From Planococcus sp. ISL-110 (GTDB taxonomy: Bacteria > Bacillota > Bacilli > Bacillales_A > Planococcaceae): a stretch of 64,000 nt of DNA. Where the stretch lies: contig NZ_JAGGPX010000016.1 in NCBI RefSeq assembly GCF_018613575.1, positions 102,511 through 166,510 of the forward strand, in the 5' to 3' direction. The position numbers and the translations under genes are program-made. Position 1 is the stretch's first letter, and each line of letters begins with the position of its first letter. Below are positions 1 to 9,188 of this stretch, piece by piece. The notes beneath the pieces are model-generated. The model did not search any database and was not told where the DNA came from. It worked only from the letters and a program-made list of their open reading frames with translations.

Positions 1-3
1 TCC

Positions 4-49
4 ATTCTACCATACAATAGTCTAAATATTACAGATTATTTTGATTATT
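4..49 (-). promoter_or_regulatory. Putative EPS-type promoter (upstream box plus extended -10) for a gene left of the window
   Basis: Read on the minus strand there is an AT-rich box (positions 49-32, AATAATCAAAATAATCTG), then 19 bp, then TGG and TAGAAT (12-4), an extended -10. No -35 hexamer is visible at the normal place. The same box, 18-19 bp gap and TGN-TAnAAT layout occurs at 8731-8776, 15432-15477 and 34620-34664, ahead of glycan genes. It would drive a minus-strand gene starting just outside the window. The layout is seen directly; promoter function is inferred. Confidence 0.5.
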
Positions 50-179
50 TGATATTTTATATTGTCTAGCTGCATTAATTTAATGATTTCTATATGCGTT
101 AGACTTGAGAATGATCGTTTCATCTACAGCTCTGCCGCCGAGAGGTTTACTCACCTAAATGCGAGCTTCTGTTTTATCA

Positions 180-246
180 TCAACTTATTAGCAGATATAG
201 AGCAAAACAGTGGAGATGCCTGCAGGAAAGCGTCCACCTGCAGCGA
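180..246. repeat. Fragment of the MITE-like interspersed element
   Basis: The segment with 'agagcaaaacagtggagatg' followed by a C/G-rich stretch matches the inner part of the element at 15512-15712. Neither ATATAAGTTGAAC terminal repeat is found here, so it is a decayed internal fragment. Together with the promoter at 4-49 it accounts for most of the 258 bp before the first gene; no convincing coding sequence is present there. Confidence 0.5.
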
Positions 247-258
247 ATTCTTCACCCT

Positions 259-1734
259 TCACCCCTCTTTAATCGCCGTCCGTTTTTGAAAAAAACCTTT
301 TACTTCCGCTACCAGTTCGCGTTGGTTCAGGATCATCAGCAACCCGTAGATCAGCCCTCCAATGATTGCATCAATGGCAATGATGCCGATTGGCCCAACA
401 CCTGTTAACTGGGCATTAATGAGATACAAAGGAGCCAGCATGATGGCTGAGTGGATCATCGGCTTGGCGATCGACATGCTCAATTCACCTAAACTGTCGC
501 CGATGATATGCCGGATCCGCACAAAATAACTGACATAGAACAGCACCATCCGCAACAGGCCGACCGCTAATGCCACAACGACAATTTCACCGGATAAACT
601 GGCAAAGAATACAACAATCGGAACGATGATCAGCTGGACCAATTGCCAATAAAAACTCCATCTCACTTTTCCTACGGCAATAAAGAGGCTGCCGCTCGGA
701 TTGCCCAATGCTTTGAATAATCCGTACAGACAGAGAATCTGGATGATGATGATGCTGTCCGTCCATTCTGCTCCCAGCAAAACCGGGACAGCGTATGGAG
801 CCACTACAATGACGCCGGCCAATAATGGTGCATTAAAACTGGTCAGCATATTGGTGATCAGCAGATAAGCTTTGCGCAATTTGCTGCTGTCCAGCTGGAT
901 TTTCGAGAACACCGGAAAAGCCACACGATTGATCATGGAGTTTAGTTTCTGGACCGGCTGCATAATCAGGTTCATGGCCATGCTGTAATAGCCGAGTGCC
1001 ACGGATCCCAAGGTGATGCCGATAATCACCTGATCGATTTTTGTGGTGAAATAATTGATGCTGGTCGAGCCAAGGCGGTACATGCCGAATGATACGAAGC
1101 CTTTGATGGCTGCCCAGGAAAAAACGAGCTGCGGTCTGGTTTCCGGGTTGCGGTAACCGCCGATCATCCAGGGTACACTTCTGAACAGTGACGTAACGAT
1201 ATGCCCGTACACGAGCGACCAGGCACCAAGACTGGTGAAAGCCGCCAAATAAATGGTCAGCAACACGCCGATGGCTGTCGCCAAAATTTCATTTTTAGTA
1301 ATTTGCGCAAACTCCAGTTTTTTCGTAGCAAGCGTTTGAAACTGCAGGCCGAATGGCAAAATCAGAAAGCTGATGCCCACTACCTGGACCATCGCCATCA
1401 AACTGGGTTCACCGAACAGCAGCGCAATTACCGGAGCCGCCAGCAATAAGACGATAAACAGCACCAGCCCGACAAAAATCGAAAACCAGTACAGGCTCGA
1501 CAGCTCGACTTTGGAGATTTTCTCTTTTTGGATAATAGCGTCTGTGATGCCCATTTCCAGGAATAATTGCGAAAACTGAATGACAATCTGCACCATGGCG
1601 ATCAGCCCGAAAATTTCCGGGCCCAGCACTCTTCCCAAAATCAGCAGTTGGGCAATTTGCAGGACACTGGTCACGAGCATCGCGATTGAAGTAAGTTTCA
1701 CGCTGTTCACTGCTTGATTTTTTAAAGATGCCAT
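259..1734 (-). CDS. MOP-superfamily polysaccharide flippase (Wzx/TuaB-like)
   Basis: This 491-residue protein has about 12-14 hydrophobic helices spread over its whole length, the normal size and layout of polysaccharide-exporting members of the MOP (MATE-like) superfamily. The N-terminus (SLKNQAVNSVKLTSIAMLVT, then ILGRVLGPEIFG) is typical of the TuaB/WzxC branch, which flips undecaprenyl-linked sugar repeats across the membrane. The ATG follows AGAGGA by 8 nt. It is the last gene of the minus-strand operon that begins near 8544, 21 bp after the 704-residue gene. It is only distantly related to the two other flippases in the window (7066-8544 and 12833-14296), so it may carry a different lipid-linked substrate. 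Substrate cannot be told from sequence. Confidence 0.85.
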   Translation of the reverse strand: MASLKNQAVNSVKLTSIAMLVTSVLQIAQLLILGRVLGPEIFGLIAMVQIVIQFSQLFLEMGITDAIIQKEKISKVELSSLYWFSIFVGLVLFIVLLLAAPVIALLFGEPSLMAMVQVVGISFLILPFGLQFQTLATKKLEFAQITKNEILATAIGVLLTIYLAAFTSLGAWSLVYGHIVTSLFRSVPWMIGGYRNPETRPQLVFSWAAIKGFVSFGMYRLGSTSINYFTTKIDQVIIGITLGSVALGYYSMAMNLIMQPVQKLNSMINRVAFPVFSKIQLDSSKLRKAYLLITNMLTSFNAPLLAGVIVVAPYAVPVLLGAEWTDSIIIIQILCLYGLFKALGNPSGSLFIAVGKVRWSFYWQLVQLIIVPIVVFFASLSGEIVVVALAVGLLRMVLFYVSYFVRIRHIIGDSLGELSMSIAKPMIHSAIMLAPLYLINAQLTGVGPIGIIAIDAIIGGLIYGLLMILNQRELVAEVKGFFQKRTAIKEG

Positions 1735-1755
1735 AGGCCATTCCTCTAATCGCGT

Positions 1756-3870
1756 TTAATATAAAATCTTTTTCCACATATTCCGGCGTTGCTTCGGAAA
1801 TATTCCATACGGCCGGTCTTCCGCAAAATCTTCCGGAAATCCGTTCAAGTCAAATGAATCTCGGACATTCGGCGGCCGCTCTTCGTATTGATATAGAAAC
1901 TCGAAATCAATGACCTTCAATCCTTCAGACGTCAGCAGAATATTCCCCGGGTGGAAATCGATCAGCGCATAGCCTTTGTTATAGAAAAATTCGTTGATGC
2001 TGAAAATTTCCTGTTTATGCTTGCGTTTCAGAATCTGCTTTTTGATGTGCCAGCTTTCTGTCACTTTACGAGTCTTCAGATAAGGAACAATGATGTAATT
2101 CTCTCCGCTTTCGATCAGCTTCGGAATAAATTCGCATTCCTTGCTCAATTCCCCGTAAACGAATTTTTCACGTTCCAAAAACCGTTCCTTGCCGGCTTTA
2201 TAGGTTTTTTTCACCGCTCGCTTTCCGTGGTATTCAATGACCTCCACCTTGGCGCGCCGCTTTTTTTCGGACACATCCGCAATCACTTTTTCCTGAGTCC
2301 GGTAAGCTCTGTCCCAGTCCGTGACAATGGTTTTGATTTCTTGGAGAAGATCTGGAGTGACAGCAGCGATGTAATCCAAAGCCTCAATTTCATCATCTGC
2401 GCTGTGAAGCGGATTGGCTCGTTCTTCTTTCGATAAGGAGAAATTGATCTCCGACCGCAGCTGCTCTTTCAGCAAATAATGCTCGTTCGAAACATGCGGA
2501 TATTTTTTCTTCATTTTTGCACCTAGCGGTTTGGGATGATAATCATACATGATCAGCAAAGTGGCAGGCTTGCCGCCGCTCACCGGCCATGGGCCCTGCC
2601 CCCAATTGCCGCCTCTCATGCTCTGGGCAGCGTTTCTTTTCTGCTCTTCATCCAGTTCGACTGCACGGATGAGGCATAGGCCGTTCCGCTCGAACCAGTC
2701 AATGATTTTAGGGGTCAACTGCCGTTCCTCCGCCCATTCCCGAACGACAAACACCATCAATTCTCCATCTTTTTCGAAATTATGCTCATTTGATTTGATG
2801 ATGGACTCCAGCCAGTTGCCGCTGACACCGATTAGTTTCCGGATGGTGTCTGTCGATGGCGCCCAGCCTTCTTCTTCCAGGAAATGATGGAAAGACTCCA
2901 GGCTAATTTCGTTCAGTTCGTTGCCCGTCTCTTGCGCCAGCTGCCGAAGAACCCCAGGATAATCGTGGTCCTGCGGAATTTTTTTGACAGCGCCTCCCGG
3001 CTTGGCGGGAATTCCCGACTTCTCGCCTTTGTGATAAACCGCATGGTACATCAGGCTGAGGAAATAATGTCGCTTAGACGGAACGGAATACTTGCCGTTC
3101 CACAATTCCCGTTGGTCCAATATCGTTTCAGCGATATAAGGAGGATAGTAGGCGATGTTCTTGAAGTTGCTTCCCGGCAGACCGCCCACGCTGTAAATAT
3201 CAAACGGCAAAATGCCGATCCTTTCGTTCAATAGGTCCCGGACCTTTTCGATATGTTCATCTGAAATCAATAGATCCACGTCTTCATTCAGGTCCAGAAA
3301 AGGCAGTTCATCAAACCAGCGCAAAATCACATAATCGAGCTCTCGTTCATTGAGAAGCTCAAAGAAGTTCTCAAGCCCGAGTTCAGGTGACAGGTATTGC
3401 CGCGCTGCCTTTTCTTTTTGGTGATCTCGCTTGAAGATGATGCCCGTCCGGGTTACCCCCGAACTGTCGCAAAAATCCTCAAAACGGAAATCCCATTTTT
3501 TCTTACGAGCCAGCTTGTAAGCCCAAAGCGGCAGAAAGCTGGCCCGATCAATTATTTTGGAAGGAATAAAAAGGATCAGATCGGCTGAAGAATGAAAAGC
3601 ATTTTTCAAATCCATAAAATCAGCCCTATTAATGATCAGCACTTCTGCGTTATTTTTATAGGTCAAGGTTTTTTCCTTTGCGTAATACAGGTCTGGATCC
3701 CTTTGGCTGCCTGGATTCCCTGTGCAGATTCCAAGATAATTGCCATAGCCGGAAGCGGCCAGCTGTTTTTTCAGATTGCTGGTTTCAGCATTGTACTCCA
3801 ATACTTTCACTGTTTGTGTTTGCGGGTATGAAGCCCTTATAAATTCACTGATTGTCGTCCCTATTGCCAT
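1756..3870 (-). CDS. Multidomain protein: nucleotidyltransferase-like region plus C-terminal kinase-like domain
   Basis: This 704-residue cytoplasmic protein has no signal peptide or membrane segment. Residues 1-150 show no family I recognise. Around 165-300 the text resembles a nucleotidyltransferase fold, with a paired acidic motif NEDVDLLISD near residue 195. Around 400-510 there is a Gly/Trp-rich stretch (GGNWGQGPWP) of unclear identity, possibly NDK-like. The C-terminal ~170 residues look like an atypical sugar or lipopolysaccharide kinase: a Lys-containing strand (GKRAVKKTYK), catalytic loop IDFHPGNILL (D638, N643) and metal-binding VIDFEF (D655). It sits inside an operon for dTDP-amino-sugar synthesis and flipping, so phosphorylation or nucleotidyl transfer onto a glycan or lipid carrier is plausible. 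The kinase part is fairly secure; the overall job is unknown. Confidence 0.6.
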   Translation of the reverse strand: MAIGTTISEFIRASYPQTQTVKVLEYNAETSNLKKQLAASGYGNYLGICTGNPGSQRDPDLYYAKEKTLTYKNNAEVLIINRADFMDLKNAFHSSADLILFIPSKIIDRASFLPLWAYKLARKKKWDFRFEDFCDSSGVTRTGIIFKRDHQKEKAARQYLSPELGLENFFELLNERELDYVILRWFDELPFLDLNEDVDLLISDEHIEKVRDLLNERIGILPFDIYSVGGLPGSNFKNIAYYPPYIAETILDQRELWNGKYSVPSKRHYFLSLMYHAVYHKGEKSGIPAKPGGAVKKIPQDHDYPGVLRQLAQETGNELNEISLESFHHFLEEEGWAPSTDTIRKLIGVSGNWLESIIKSNEHNFEKDGELMVFVVREWAEERQLTPKIIDWFERNGLCLIRAVELDEEQKRNAAQSMRGGNWGQGPWPVSGGKPATLLIMYDYHPKPLGAKMKKKYPHVSNEHYLLKEQLRSEINFSLSKEERANPLHSADDEIEALDYIAAVTPDLLQEIKTIVTDWDRAYRTQEKVIADVSEKKRRAKVEVIEYHGKRAVKKTYKAGKERFLEREKFVYGELSKECEFIPKLIESGENYIIVPYLKTRKVTESWHIKKQILKRKHKQEIFSINEFFYNKGYALIDFHPGNILLTSEGLKVIDFEFLYQYEERPPNVRDSFDLNGFPEDFAEDRPYGIFPKQRRNMWKKILY

Positions 3871-3918
3871 TCCCCTATTCCCCCTTGTCCACCGGCACCT
3901 GCGGCAGTCCGCATCCTA

Positions 3919-4935
3919 TCATTTAGGCGCGTATTGCCTGTCGAAATACTGCTGGTATTCGCCGCTGATGATTTGTTCCCACCAGTCCTTGTTTTCCAGA
4001 AACCAATCGACTGTTTGGGCGATTCCTGCTTCGAAATCGTAGACCGGACTCCAGCCCAGCCCTTCGATTTTAGTCGGATCAATTGCATACCGTTTGTCAT
4101 GGCCCAGCCGATCTTTGACAAATTCGATCAGGTCTTCCGATTTGCCTAAAGCCTGAATGATGGCGCGCACCACATCCAGATTTGTCTGCTCGTTATGGCC
4201 GCCGATATTATACACTTCACCAATTTTTCCGTCGTGCATCACCAAATCGATCGCCGAACAATGGTCCAGTACATGCAGCCAGTCTCGGACATTTTTGCCA
4301 TCGCCGTAAACCGGAACTTTCTGGTCATTCAACACCCGCGAAATCGTCAGCGGAATCAGCTTCTCCGGAAAATGGTAAGGCCCGTAGTTATTGGAGCAGC
4401 GCGTAATATTGACCGGCAGTCCGTAAGTTTCATAATAAGCCCTGACCAAAAGATCCGAGGATGCTTTGCTGGCACTGTAGGGGCTGTTTGGCTGCAGCGG
4501 CGTACTTTCCGTAAAGAAAGTCGTCGGATCAAACTCCAACTCCCCGTACACTTCATCGGTCGACACATGGACGAACTTCTTGATGTTTGACCGTTTGGCA
4601 GCATCAAGCAATACCTGTGTCCCCAAAACATTCGTCCGGATAAAAATCTCCGGATCCGTAATTGACCGGTCGACGTGGCTTTCTGCTGCAAAATGGACAA
4701 TATAGCTGAAATCCACCTGTTCGAACAATTCGCTGACCGCCTGGCGATCGGCAATGTCAATATGGACAAAGCTGTAGTTCTCCTCATTTTCAATTTTTTG
4801 GTGCTTGGTCAGATCTCCTGCATAAGTCAGCAAATCCAAATTATAAATATGGTACTGCGGATATTTATCGATCATGTATTGGACAAAATTCCCTCCAATA
4901 AAACCTGCTCCGCCAGTCACAAGTAGATTTTCCAT
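3919..4935 (-). CDS. rmlB: dTDP-glucose 4,6-dehydratase
   Basis: This 338-residue extended SDR enzyme converts dTDP-glucose to dTDP-4-keto-6-deoxyglucose. It has the NAD-binding motif GGAGFIGGNF at the N-terminus, the active-site segment HVSTDEVYGEL and the YSASK catalytic Tyr/Lys pair, all as in RmlB/RfbB. The ATG at 4935 was chosen because it follows AAAGGGGCG and gives the canonical family N-terminus. The open frame runs 30 codons further upstream, but only through the 3' repeat of rmlA. It lies 13 bp after rmlA and is followed by the 704-residue gene, so the genes are very probably cotranscribed. No rmlC or rmlD is nearby; the keto sugar is probably used by the aminotransferase at 5875-7026. 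Confidence 0.95.
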   Translation of the reverse strand: MENLLVTGGAGFIGGNFVQYMIDKYPQYHIYNLDLLTYAGDLTKHQKIENEENYSFVHIDIADRQAVSELFEQVDFSYIVHFAAESHVDRSITDPEIFIRTNVLGTQVLLDAAKRSNIKKFVHVSTDEVYGELEFDPTTFFTESTPLQPNSPYSASKASSDLLVRAYYETYGLPVNITRCSNNYGPYHFPEKLIPLTISRVLNDQKVPVYGDGKNVRDWLHVLDHCSAIDLVMHDGKIGEVYNIGGHNEQTNLDVVRAIIQALGKSEDLIEFVKDRLGHDKRYAIDPTKIEGLGWSPVYDFEAGIAQTVDWFLENKDWWEQIISGEYQQYFDRQYAPK

Positions 4936-4948
4936 ACGGACGCCCCTT

Positions 4949-5857
4949 TTACGATTTATTAGGTAACAGCGATTTATTAGGCAACAGCGATTTTTCAGAA
5001 GCAATATCCAGCAGATACTGGCCATAATCCGTCTTTTTCAAAGGCTGTGCCAGTTCAATCAACTGCGATTGGCTGATATACCCTTTTCGATAGGCGATTT
5101 CTTCCAGGCAGGCAACATACAGCCCCTGCCGTTTCTGGATGGCTTCCACGAAATTGGAAGCTTCCAAGAGAGCTTCGTGTGTTCCTGTATCCAGCCATGC
5201 CAGCCCCCGGCCCATGATATTGACCTGCAATTCGCCCCGTTTCATGTACTCATCAACGACAGAGGTGATCTCTTTTTCCCCGCGTGCCGAAGGAGCGACA
5301 CCTTTAGCGATTTCGACGACTTCATTATCAAAGAAATAGAGACCCGGAATCGCATAGGAGGATTTGGGCTGCTCTGGTTTTTCTTCAATGGAGATGACGT
5401 TCATTTCATCATCCACTTCCACCACACCATAGGCTCTCGGATCTGCTACATGGCAGCCGAAAATGATGCTGCCTTTTGTCAGCTCAGCCGATTCCTGCAG
5501 CCGGCTCCCGAAATCCGATCCGTAAAAGACATTGTCGCCGAGCACCAGTGCAACAGGTGAATCACCGATAAAGCTCTCGCCGATCGTAAACGCTTCAGCC
5601 AACCCGTTCGGTTCTTCCTGTATCGCATATTCGAGCTTGATGCCCAATTTTTGGCCGTTGCCGAGCAGGCTCAAAAATCCGGAGATGTCCCGTGGCGTTG
5701 AAATGATCAAGACTTCCTTGATTCCCGCAAGCATCAAAACAGACAGCGGGTAATAAATCATCGGTTTATCGTATACAGGCAGCATTTGCTTTGAAATCGA
5801 TTTGGTCAACGGATAAAGGCGCGTTCCCGTCCCACCAGCTAAAATTATCCCTTTCAT
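4949..5857 (-). CDS. rmlA: Glucose-1-phosphate thymidylyltransferase
   Basis: This 302-residue nucleotidyltransferase makes dTDP-glucose from glucose-1-phosphate and dTTP. The signature [11 protein letters not shown] with the [17 protein letters not shown] block and LGDN metal-binding segment are the classic RmlA/RfbA features. The second of two consecutive ATGs was chosen (MKGIILAGG, 7 nt after GAGGG). The C-terminus carries an extra tandem peptide repeat (SLLPNK twice then S) caused by an 18-bp DNA duplication at 4952-4987 right before the stop codon. The core enzyme is complete, so the tail is probably tolerated. It is the third gene of the operon, 14 bp after the aminotransferase. Confidence 0.95.
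   Translation of the reverse strand: MKGIILAGGTGTRLYPLTKSISKQMLPVYDKPMIYYPLSVLMLAGIKEVLIISTPRDISGFLSLLGNGQKLGIKLEYAIQEEPNGLAEAFTIGESFIGDSPVALVLGDNVFYGSDFGSRLQESAELTKGSIIFGCHVADPRAYGVVEVDDEMNVISIEEKPEQPKSSYAIPGLYFFDNEVVEIAKGVAPSARGEKEITSVVDEYMKRGELQVNIMGRGLAWLDTGTHEALLEASNFVEAIQKRQGLYVACLEEIAYRKGYISQSQLIELAQPLKKTDYGQYLLDIASEKSLLPNKSLLPNKS
4952..4987. repeat. Tandem 18-bp duplication at the 3' end of rmlA
   Basis: Two adjacent copies, cgatttattaggtaacag and cgatttattaggcaacag, differ at one base. On the minus strand they encode the duplicated SLLPNK tail of RmlA, and they generate the misleading upstream reading frame extension of rmlB. Confidence 0.9.
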
Positions 5858-5874
5858 CATAGATCCCTCATTTC

Positions 5875-7026
5875 TTAGATTTGAGATAAACTCCTCTGAG
5901 TTACGTGCAGTTCCCGGATGATGCCGCAGATGGCCTCGACGGATTCAATCGGCAAGTCCCCATAATAGGGCATCGCCAGCACCTGCTGAACCGCCTGTTG
6001 GGCATGCGGAAGATTTTCCGGCCTTGCAGACGGCAGTTCGCTGTACCATTCAAAGTCGCTGCATAAAGGAGAAAAATACTTTCTCGCAAATACATTGTAT
6101 TTCTGGAGTTCCTGGTGCACCGCATCTCTCGATTGGCCAAATGCCGCTTCATCGATTCCAATAACAAAATACTGGTAGCTGCTGGATTCATCTTCAAGAG
6201 TCGTCAAAACCCGGATGCCGTCAATATCCGCCAGGTTCTCTTCGTAGGCTTTTTTGATGGCGTGGCGCTTACTTCGCTCTTCCGGCAGTACCTTCAGCAC
6301 TTCAAGACCAACTCCCGCCTGGACTTCATTCATTTTGGCGTTCAGACCGGACAGCACCACTTCCTCGGCATTGGCGAGCCCGAAGTTTCTCAGCAGTTCC
6401 AGCTGTTTGTCGAGCGCCGGATCGCTATAGGTCAAAGCCCCACCTTCAATGGTATTGAACAGCTTTGTCGCATGGAAACTGAACATCGTCATATCCCCGA
6501 AGCGGCTGACGGGTACGCCGTTTATCTTGGATCCGAAGGCATGGGCCCCATCGTAAATCACTTTCAGCCCGTGCTTATCGGCTATCGCCTGGATCTTTTC
6601 CACATCGCATGGGTTGCCGAATACATGGACTCCCAGAATGGCGCTGGTTTTTTCGGTGATCAATGCTTCGATCTTATCGGCATCGATGTTGAAGGTCACC
6701 GGGTCGATGTCGCAAAAAACAGGTGTCAGGTTGTTCCAGTCAAGCGCCTGCACCGTTGCAGGAAATGTAAACGGCGTCGTGATGACTTCACCTGTCAGCT
6801 TCAAGGCTTTCAAGCCCAGCAGCAAAGCCATAGTTCCATTGGAGAACATCGAGATGTGGCCAACCCCCAGGTATTCTTTGAGTTGGCGGCTCAATTCGGC
6901 ATGCTGCGCGCCGAAATTCGTCAATTGCTTGCTGTCCCATACCTTTTTTATACGTTCCGTGACATCAGTGATATCCGGCAATAAGGGACGTGTAACATAA
7001 ATCGGTTGTTCAAAAGCTTTAGCCAT
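5875..7026 (-). CDS. DegT/DnrJ/EryC1-type dTDP-keto-sugar aminotransferase (VioA/FdtB-like)
   Basis: This 383-residue PLP enzyme is in the sugar aminotransferase family. It shows [13 protein letters not shown] near residue 83, the PLP-binding Asp in YDGAHAFG (D159) and the Schiff-base lysine in [10 protein letters not shown] (K188), followed by IEGG. The HATK...EGG version is typical of the VioA/FdtB/QdtB branch, which aminates dTDP-4-keto-6-deoxyglucose (C4, VioA) or its 3-keto isomer (C3). No ketoisomerase gene is seen nearby, which favours direct C4 amination. The ATG at 7026 follows GGGAGGG by 6 nt; a 12-codon upstream extension lacks such a site. It lies between the flippase gene and rmlA in one operon. 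The exact position aminated is inference. Confidence 0.85.
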   Translation of the reverse strand: MAKAFEQPIYVTRPLLPDITDVTERIKKVWDSKQLTNFGAQHAELSRQLKEYLGVGHISMFSNGTMALLLGLKALKLTGEVITTPFTFPATVQALDWNNLTPVFCDIDPVTFNIDADKIEALITEKTSAILGVHVFGNPCDVEKIQAIADKHGLKVIYDGAHAFGSKINGVPVSRFGDMTMFSFHATKLFNTIEGGALTYSDPALDKQLELLRNFGLANAEEVVLSGLNAKMNEVQAGVGLEVLKVLPEERSKRHAIKKAYEENLADIDGIRVLTTLEDESSSYQYFVIGIDEAAFGQSRDAVHQELQKYNVFARKYFSPLCSDFEWYSELPSARPENLPHAQQAVQQVLAMPYYGDLPIESVEAICGIIRELHVTQRSLSQI

Positions 7027-7065
7027 TCTATTCCCTCCCAGGGTACGAATCTGTATTCCCACAAT

Positions 7066-8544
7066 TCAGCCCGTCTTAGCGGGTATTATCTTTTTTATTA
7101 CCGGTACCAGCAATTCGTAGACAATATCGAACTCCTTAATTTTCAGCAGCCTGCAAATCACGATATAAAGCACCACACCGATTCCGATCTGCAGAACCAG
7201 CGTCAAAAGATCCGAAAACGGAAGGAGTTTGCCGATGCCGTAAACGGCCGCTCCCATCCCTAGTGAAATTGCATAAATCGGCAGCAGATCCCCTATCTGT
7301 TCCTTGGTGCCGTAAGAAATTTCCCGTCCTGAAAAGTAAATATTGATGAACAGGGAAATATACGAATCAAGAACAATCGTGATCACTAAAATGGTGATTC
7401 CCCAGTCCATCCAGATGACAATGAAGATCAATATCGTCGGCACGATGGTTTTGATGATTTCCAGATAAAGAAACAGATCCGAACGCCCCTTCACCTGTAG
7501 AATGTTCAAATTCAATGCGTGGATCGGATACAGCATGCCCGCTATGCACAGGAGCTGGAAATAAGGAATCATGGTCGCCCATTTCTCACCGAAGATCAGG
7601 AGAATCAACGGTTCTGCCACTGCCGCTACACCGATCATGATTGGAAAAATCAGAAACCCGGAGAGCTTGATGACTTTCTTGAAGCTTTGTTTCAGCCTTT
7701 CTTCCTGATCCTGGATCCCACTCAACACCGGGTAAGTCACCCGCTGGATTGTCGCCGTCAATGTCTGTGTTGCCACATCGCTGAATTTTGCGGCATTCGT
7801 GTAATAACCCAGGGAGGTCGCCGAATATTGCTTTCCAATGATCAGGTAATAAATATTGTCATAGGCCGTATCAATCAATCCCGAGACGAGCAGCTTCCAG
7901 CCAAATCCAAACAAACGCTTGAACGATGCCATACTGAAAACCAGTGAAGGCAGCCATCTTCTATAGAAAGCCAATAACATCGCCTGAATCCCATTCAGTG
8001 CCAGCATACGGACGACCAGGCTCCATACACCAAAGCCTAATAGCGCCATCGCAACTGCAACAATCCCCGACACCACACTTGCCGCCATGTTGACTTTCGC
8101 CTGAACTTTGAAGTCCACTTCCTTGGTGAACATCGCCCTCGGGATAATCGAGAATGCATTGATGATGACGCCCAATGCCAATACCCTAACAAGAGCCGTC
8201 AATTGATCTTGCTCAAAGAAATTGCTGATTAACGGTGCCGACAAGAACAGCACCCCATAAATAAAAATGGATACAGCCAGGTTAAAATAGAAAACCGTCG
8301 AATAATCGGTTTGATTGGCTTTTTGATCCCGGATCAGTGCTTGTGTAAAGCCACTGTCGACGAGCGAATTTGAAAGGGCGACGAACACCAGGATCATCCC
8401 GATCAGCCCGAAATCTGCAGGCGTCAATAATCGCGCCAGGATAATCTGGATAATAAACTGAACACCTTGATTGCCCATCAGATCCCCGAAGCTCCACAGC
8501 AGACCGCTGATTGTTTTTTTCTTCAATGAATTTTCCTGTTTCAT
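7066..8544 (-). CDS. MOP-superfamily polysaccharide flippase (WzxC-like), cassette copy 1
   Basis: This 492-residue polytopic protein is a Polysacc_synt/WzxC-type flippase. The N-terminal block SLKKKTISGLLWSFGDLMGN and the block SLVDSGFTQALIRD are hallmarks. It is clearly paralogous to 12833-14296 along its whole length (shared FGFGWKLLVSGLIDT, PVLSGIQD versus PVLSSIQD). The ATG follows TTAGGAG. It heads the amino-sugar operon, with a 5' leader of about 185 bp downstream of the box/extended -10 promoter at 8731-8776. Role: export of a lipid-linked glycan unit; substrate unknown. Confidence 0.88.
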   Translation of the reverse strand: MKQENSLKKKTISGLLWSFGDLMGNQGVQFIIQIILARLLTPADFGLIGMILVFVALSNSLVDSGFTQALIRDQKANQTDYSTVFYFNLAVSIFIYGVLFLSAPLISNFFEQDQLTALVRVLALGVIINAFSIIPRAMFTKEVDFKVQAKVNMAASVVSGIVAVAMALLGFGVWSLVVRMLALNGIQAMLLAFYRRWLPSLVFSMASFKRLFGFGWKLLVSGLIDTAYDNIYYLIIGKQYSATSLGYYTNAAKFSDVATQTLTATIQRVTYPVLSGIQDQEERLKQSFKKVIKLSGFLIFPIMIGVAAVAEPLILLIFGEKWATMIPYFQLLCIAGMLYPIHALNLNILQVKGRSDLFLYLEIIKTIVPTILIFIVIWMDWGITILVITIVLDSYISLFINIYFSGREISYGTKEQIGDLLPIYAISLGMGAAVYGIGKLLPFSDLLTLVLQIGIGVVLYIVICRLLKIKEFDIVYELLVPVIKKIIPAKTG

Positions 8545-8730
8545 CTGCCGGCTCCTAACGAAGAAAACTTTTATGCACATCGATTAGACAAAGTGCCTTA
8601 ATGTTCAGAAATTTCAATTCTATTATTATTTAATCATATAAAGTAGGTAAATGACATCCGTTTCATCCTGATTCTATTAACCTCCATTCCGGATACACTA
8701 CTTTGTGCTTATTTATATCTCTTGAATTTC

Positions 8731-8776
8731 ATTCTAACATACCATAAGTCATAAATAACAGATAATTTAGATTATT
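8731..8776 (-). promoter_or_regulatory. Promoter with conserved upstream box and extended -10 (amino-sugar operon)
   Basis: On the minus strand the box AATAATCTAAATTATCTG (8776-8759) is followed after 19 bp by TGT and TAGAAT (8739-8731). There is no TTGACA-like -35 at 17 bp. This is the best-conserved member of the motif group also found at 4-49, 15432-15477 and 34620-34664, which suggests activation by a factor bound near -45. Confidence 0.6.
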
Positions 8777-9106
8777 TTTTTATTTTTATTATGCAAATTA
8801 TTCCACTCTTTTTCATCAAATCGAAAATCCAACCCGTATCAAGCGACAATTCTGAGCAAGATTCTTCACTTAACTGTTATATCCTTCCTGTTTTTTGGAA
8901 GCATCATATGGGGGATACTATTTAAGCGTTTACAGATCAATTTTGCTGACTCACAGACACACAAAAAAGAGGAGATGGATTTCAACTTATTCCAACTCCC
9001 TTATATTCGATTGATATTCTAAATCCAAAAATTTACCCTTAACACCTTTCAAACACTTTCGGACACCCCCTTGCCCCAGGATGTTGGCATATCAGGATGA
9101 CATATG

Positions 9107-9157
9107 AAAAGGCAGTTTCGAATAGCCGTTGTTGCCAGCTTTCGGAAACTGCCTTTT
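9107..9157 (-). terminator. Rho-independent terminator after the GT2 gene
   Basis: A 13-bp perfect stem (aaaaggcagtttc with gaaactgcctttt) encloses a 25-nt loop, with the U-tract read on the minus strand. It lies 30 bp past the stop of the glycosyltransferase at 9189. Confidence 0.8.
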
Positions 9158-9188
9158 CTGTATTTTGTGGTTATGAAGAGAATTTTTT

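Larger units (their letters stand above)
8545..9188. other. Intergenic region ahead of the amino-sugar operon
   Basis: The 640 bp are AT-rich. They hold the operon promoter (8731-8776) and the terminator of the next minus-strand gene (9107-9157). Between 8777 and 9106 I see no open frame with a ribosome site, no repeat-family member and no structured RNA that I recognise. Confidence 0.6.

Noticed and set aside
62..289. 75-codon plus-strand frame at the left edge
   Set aside because: It crosses a MITE fragment and overlaps the end of the flippase gene; no ribosome site.
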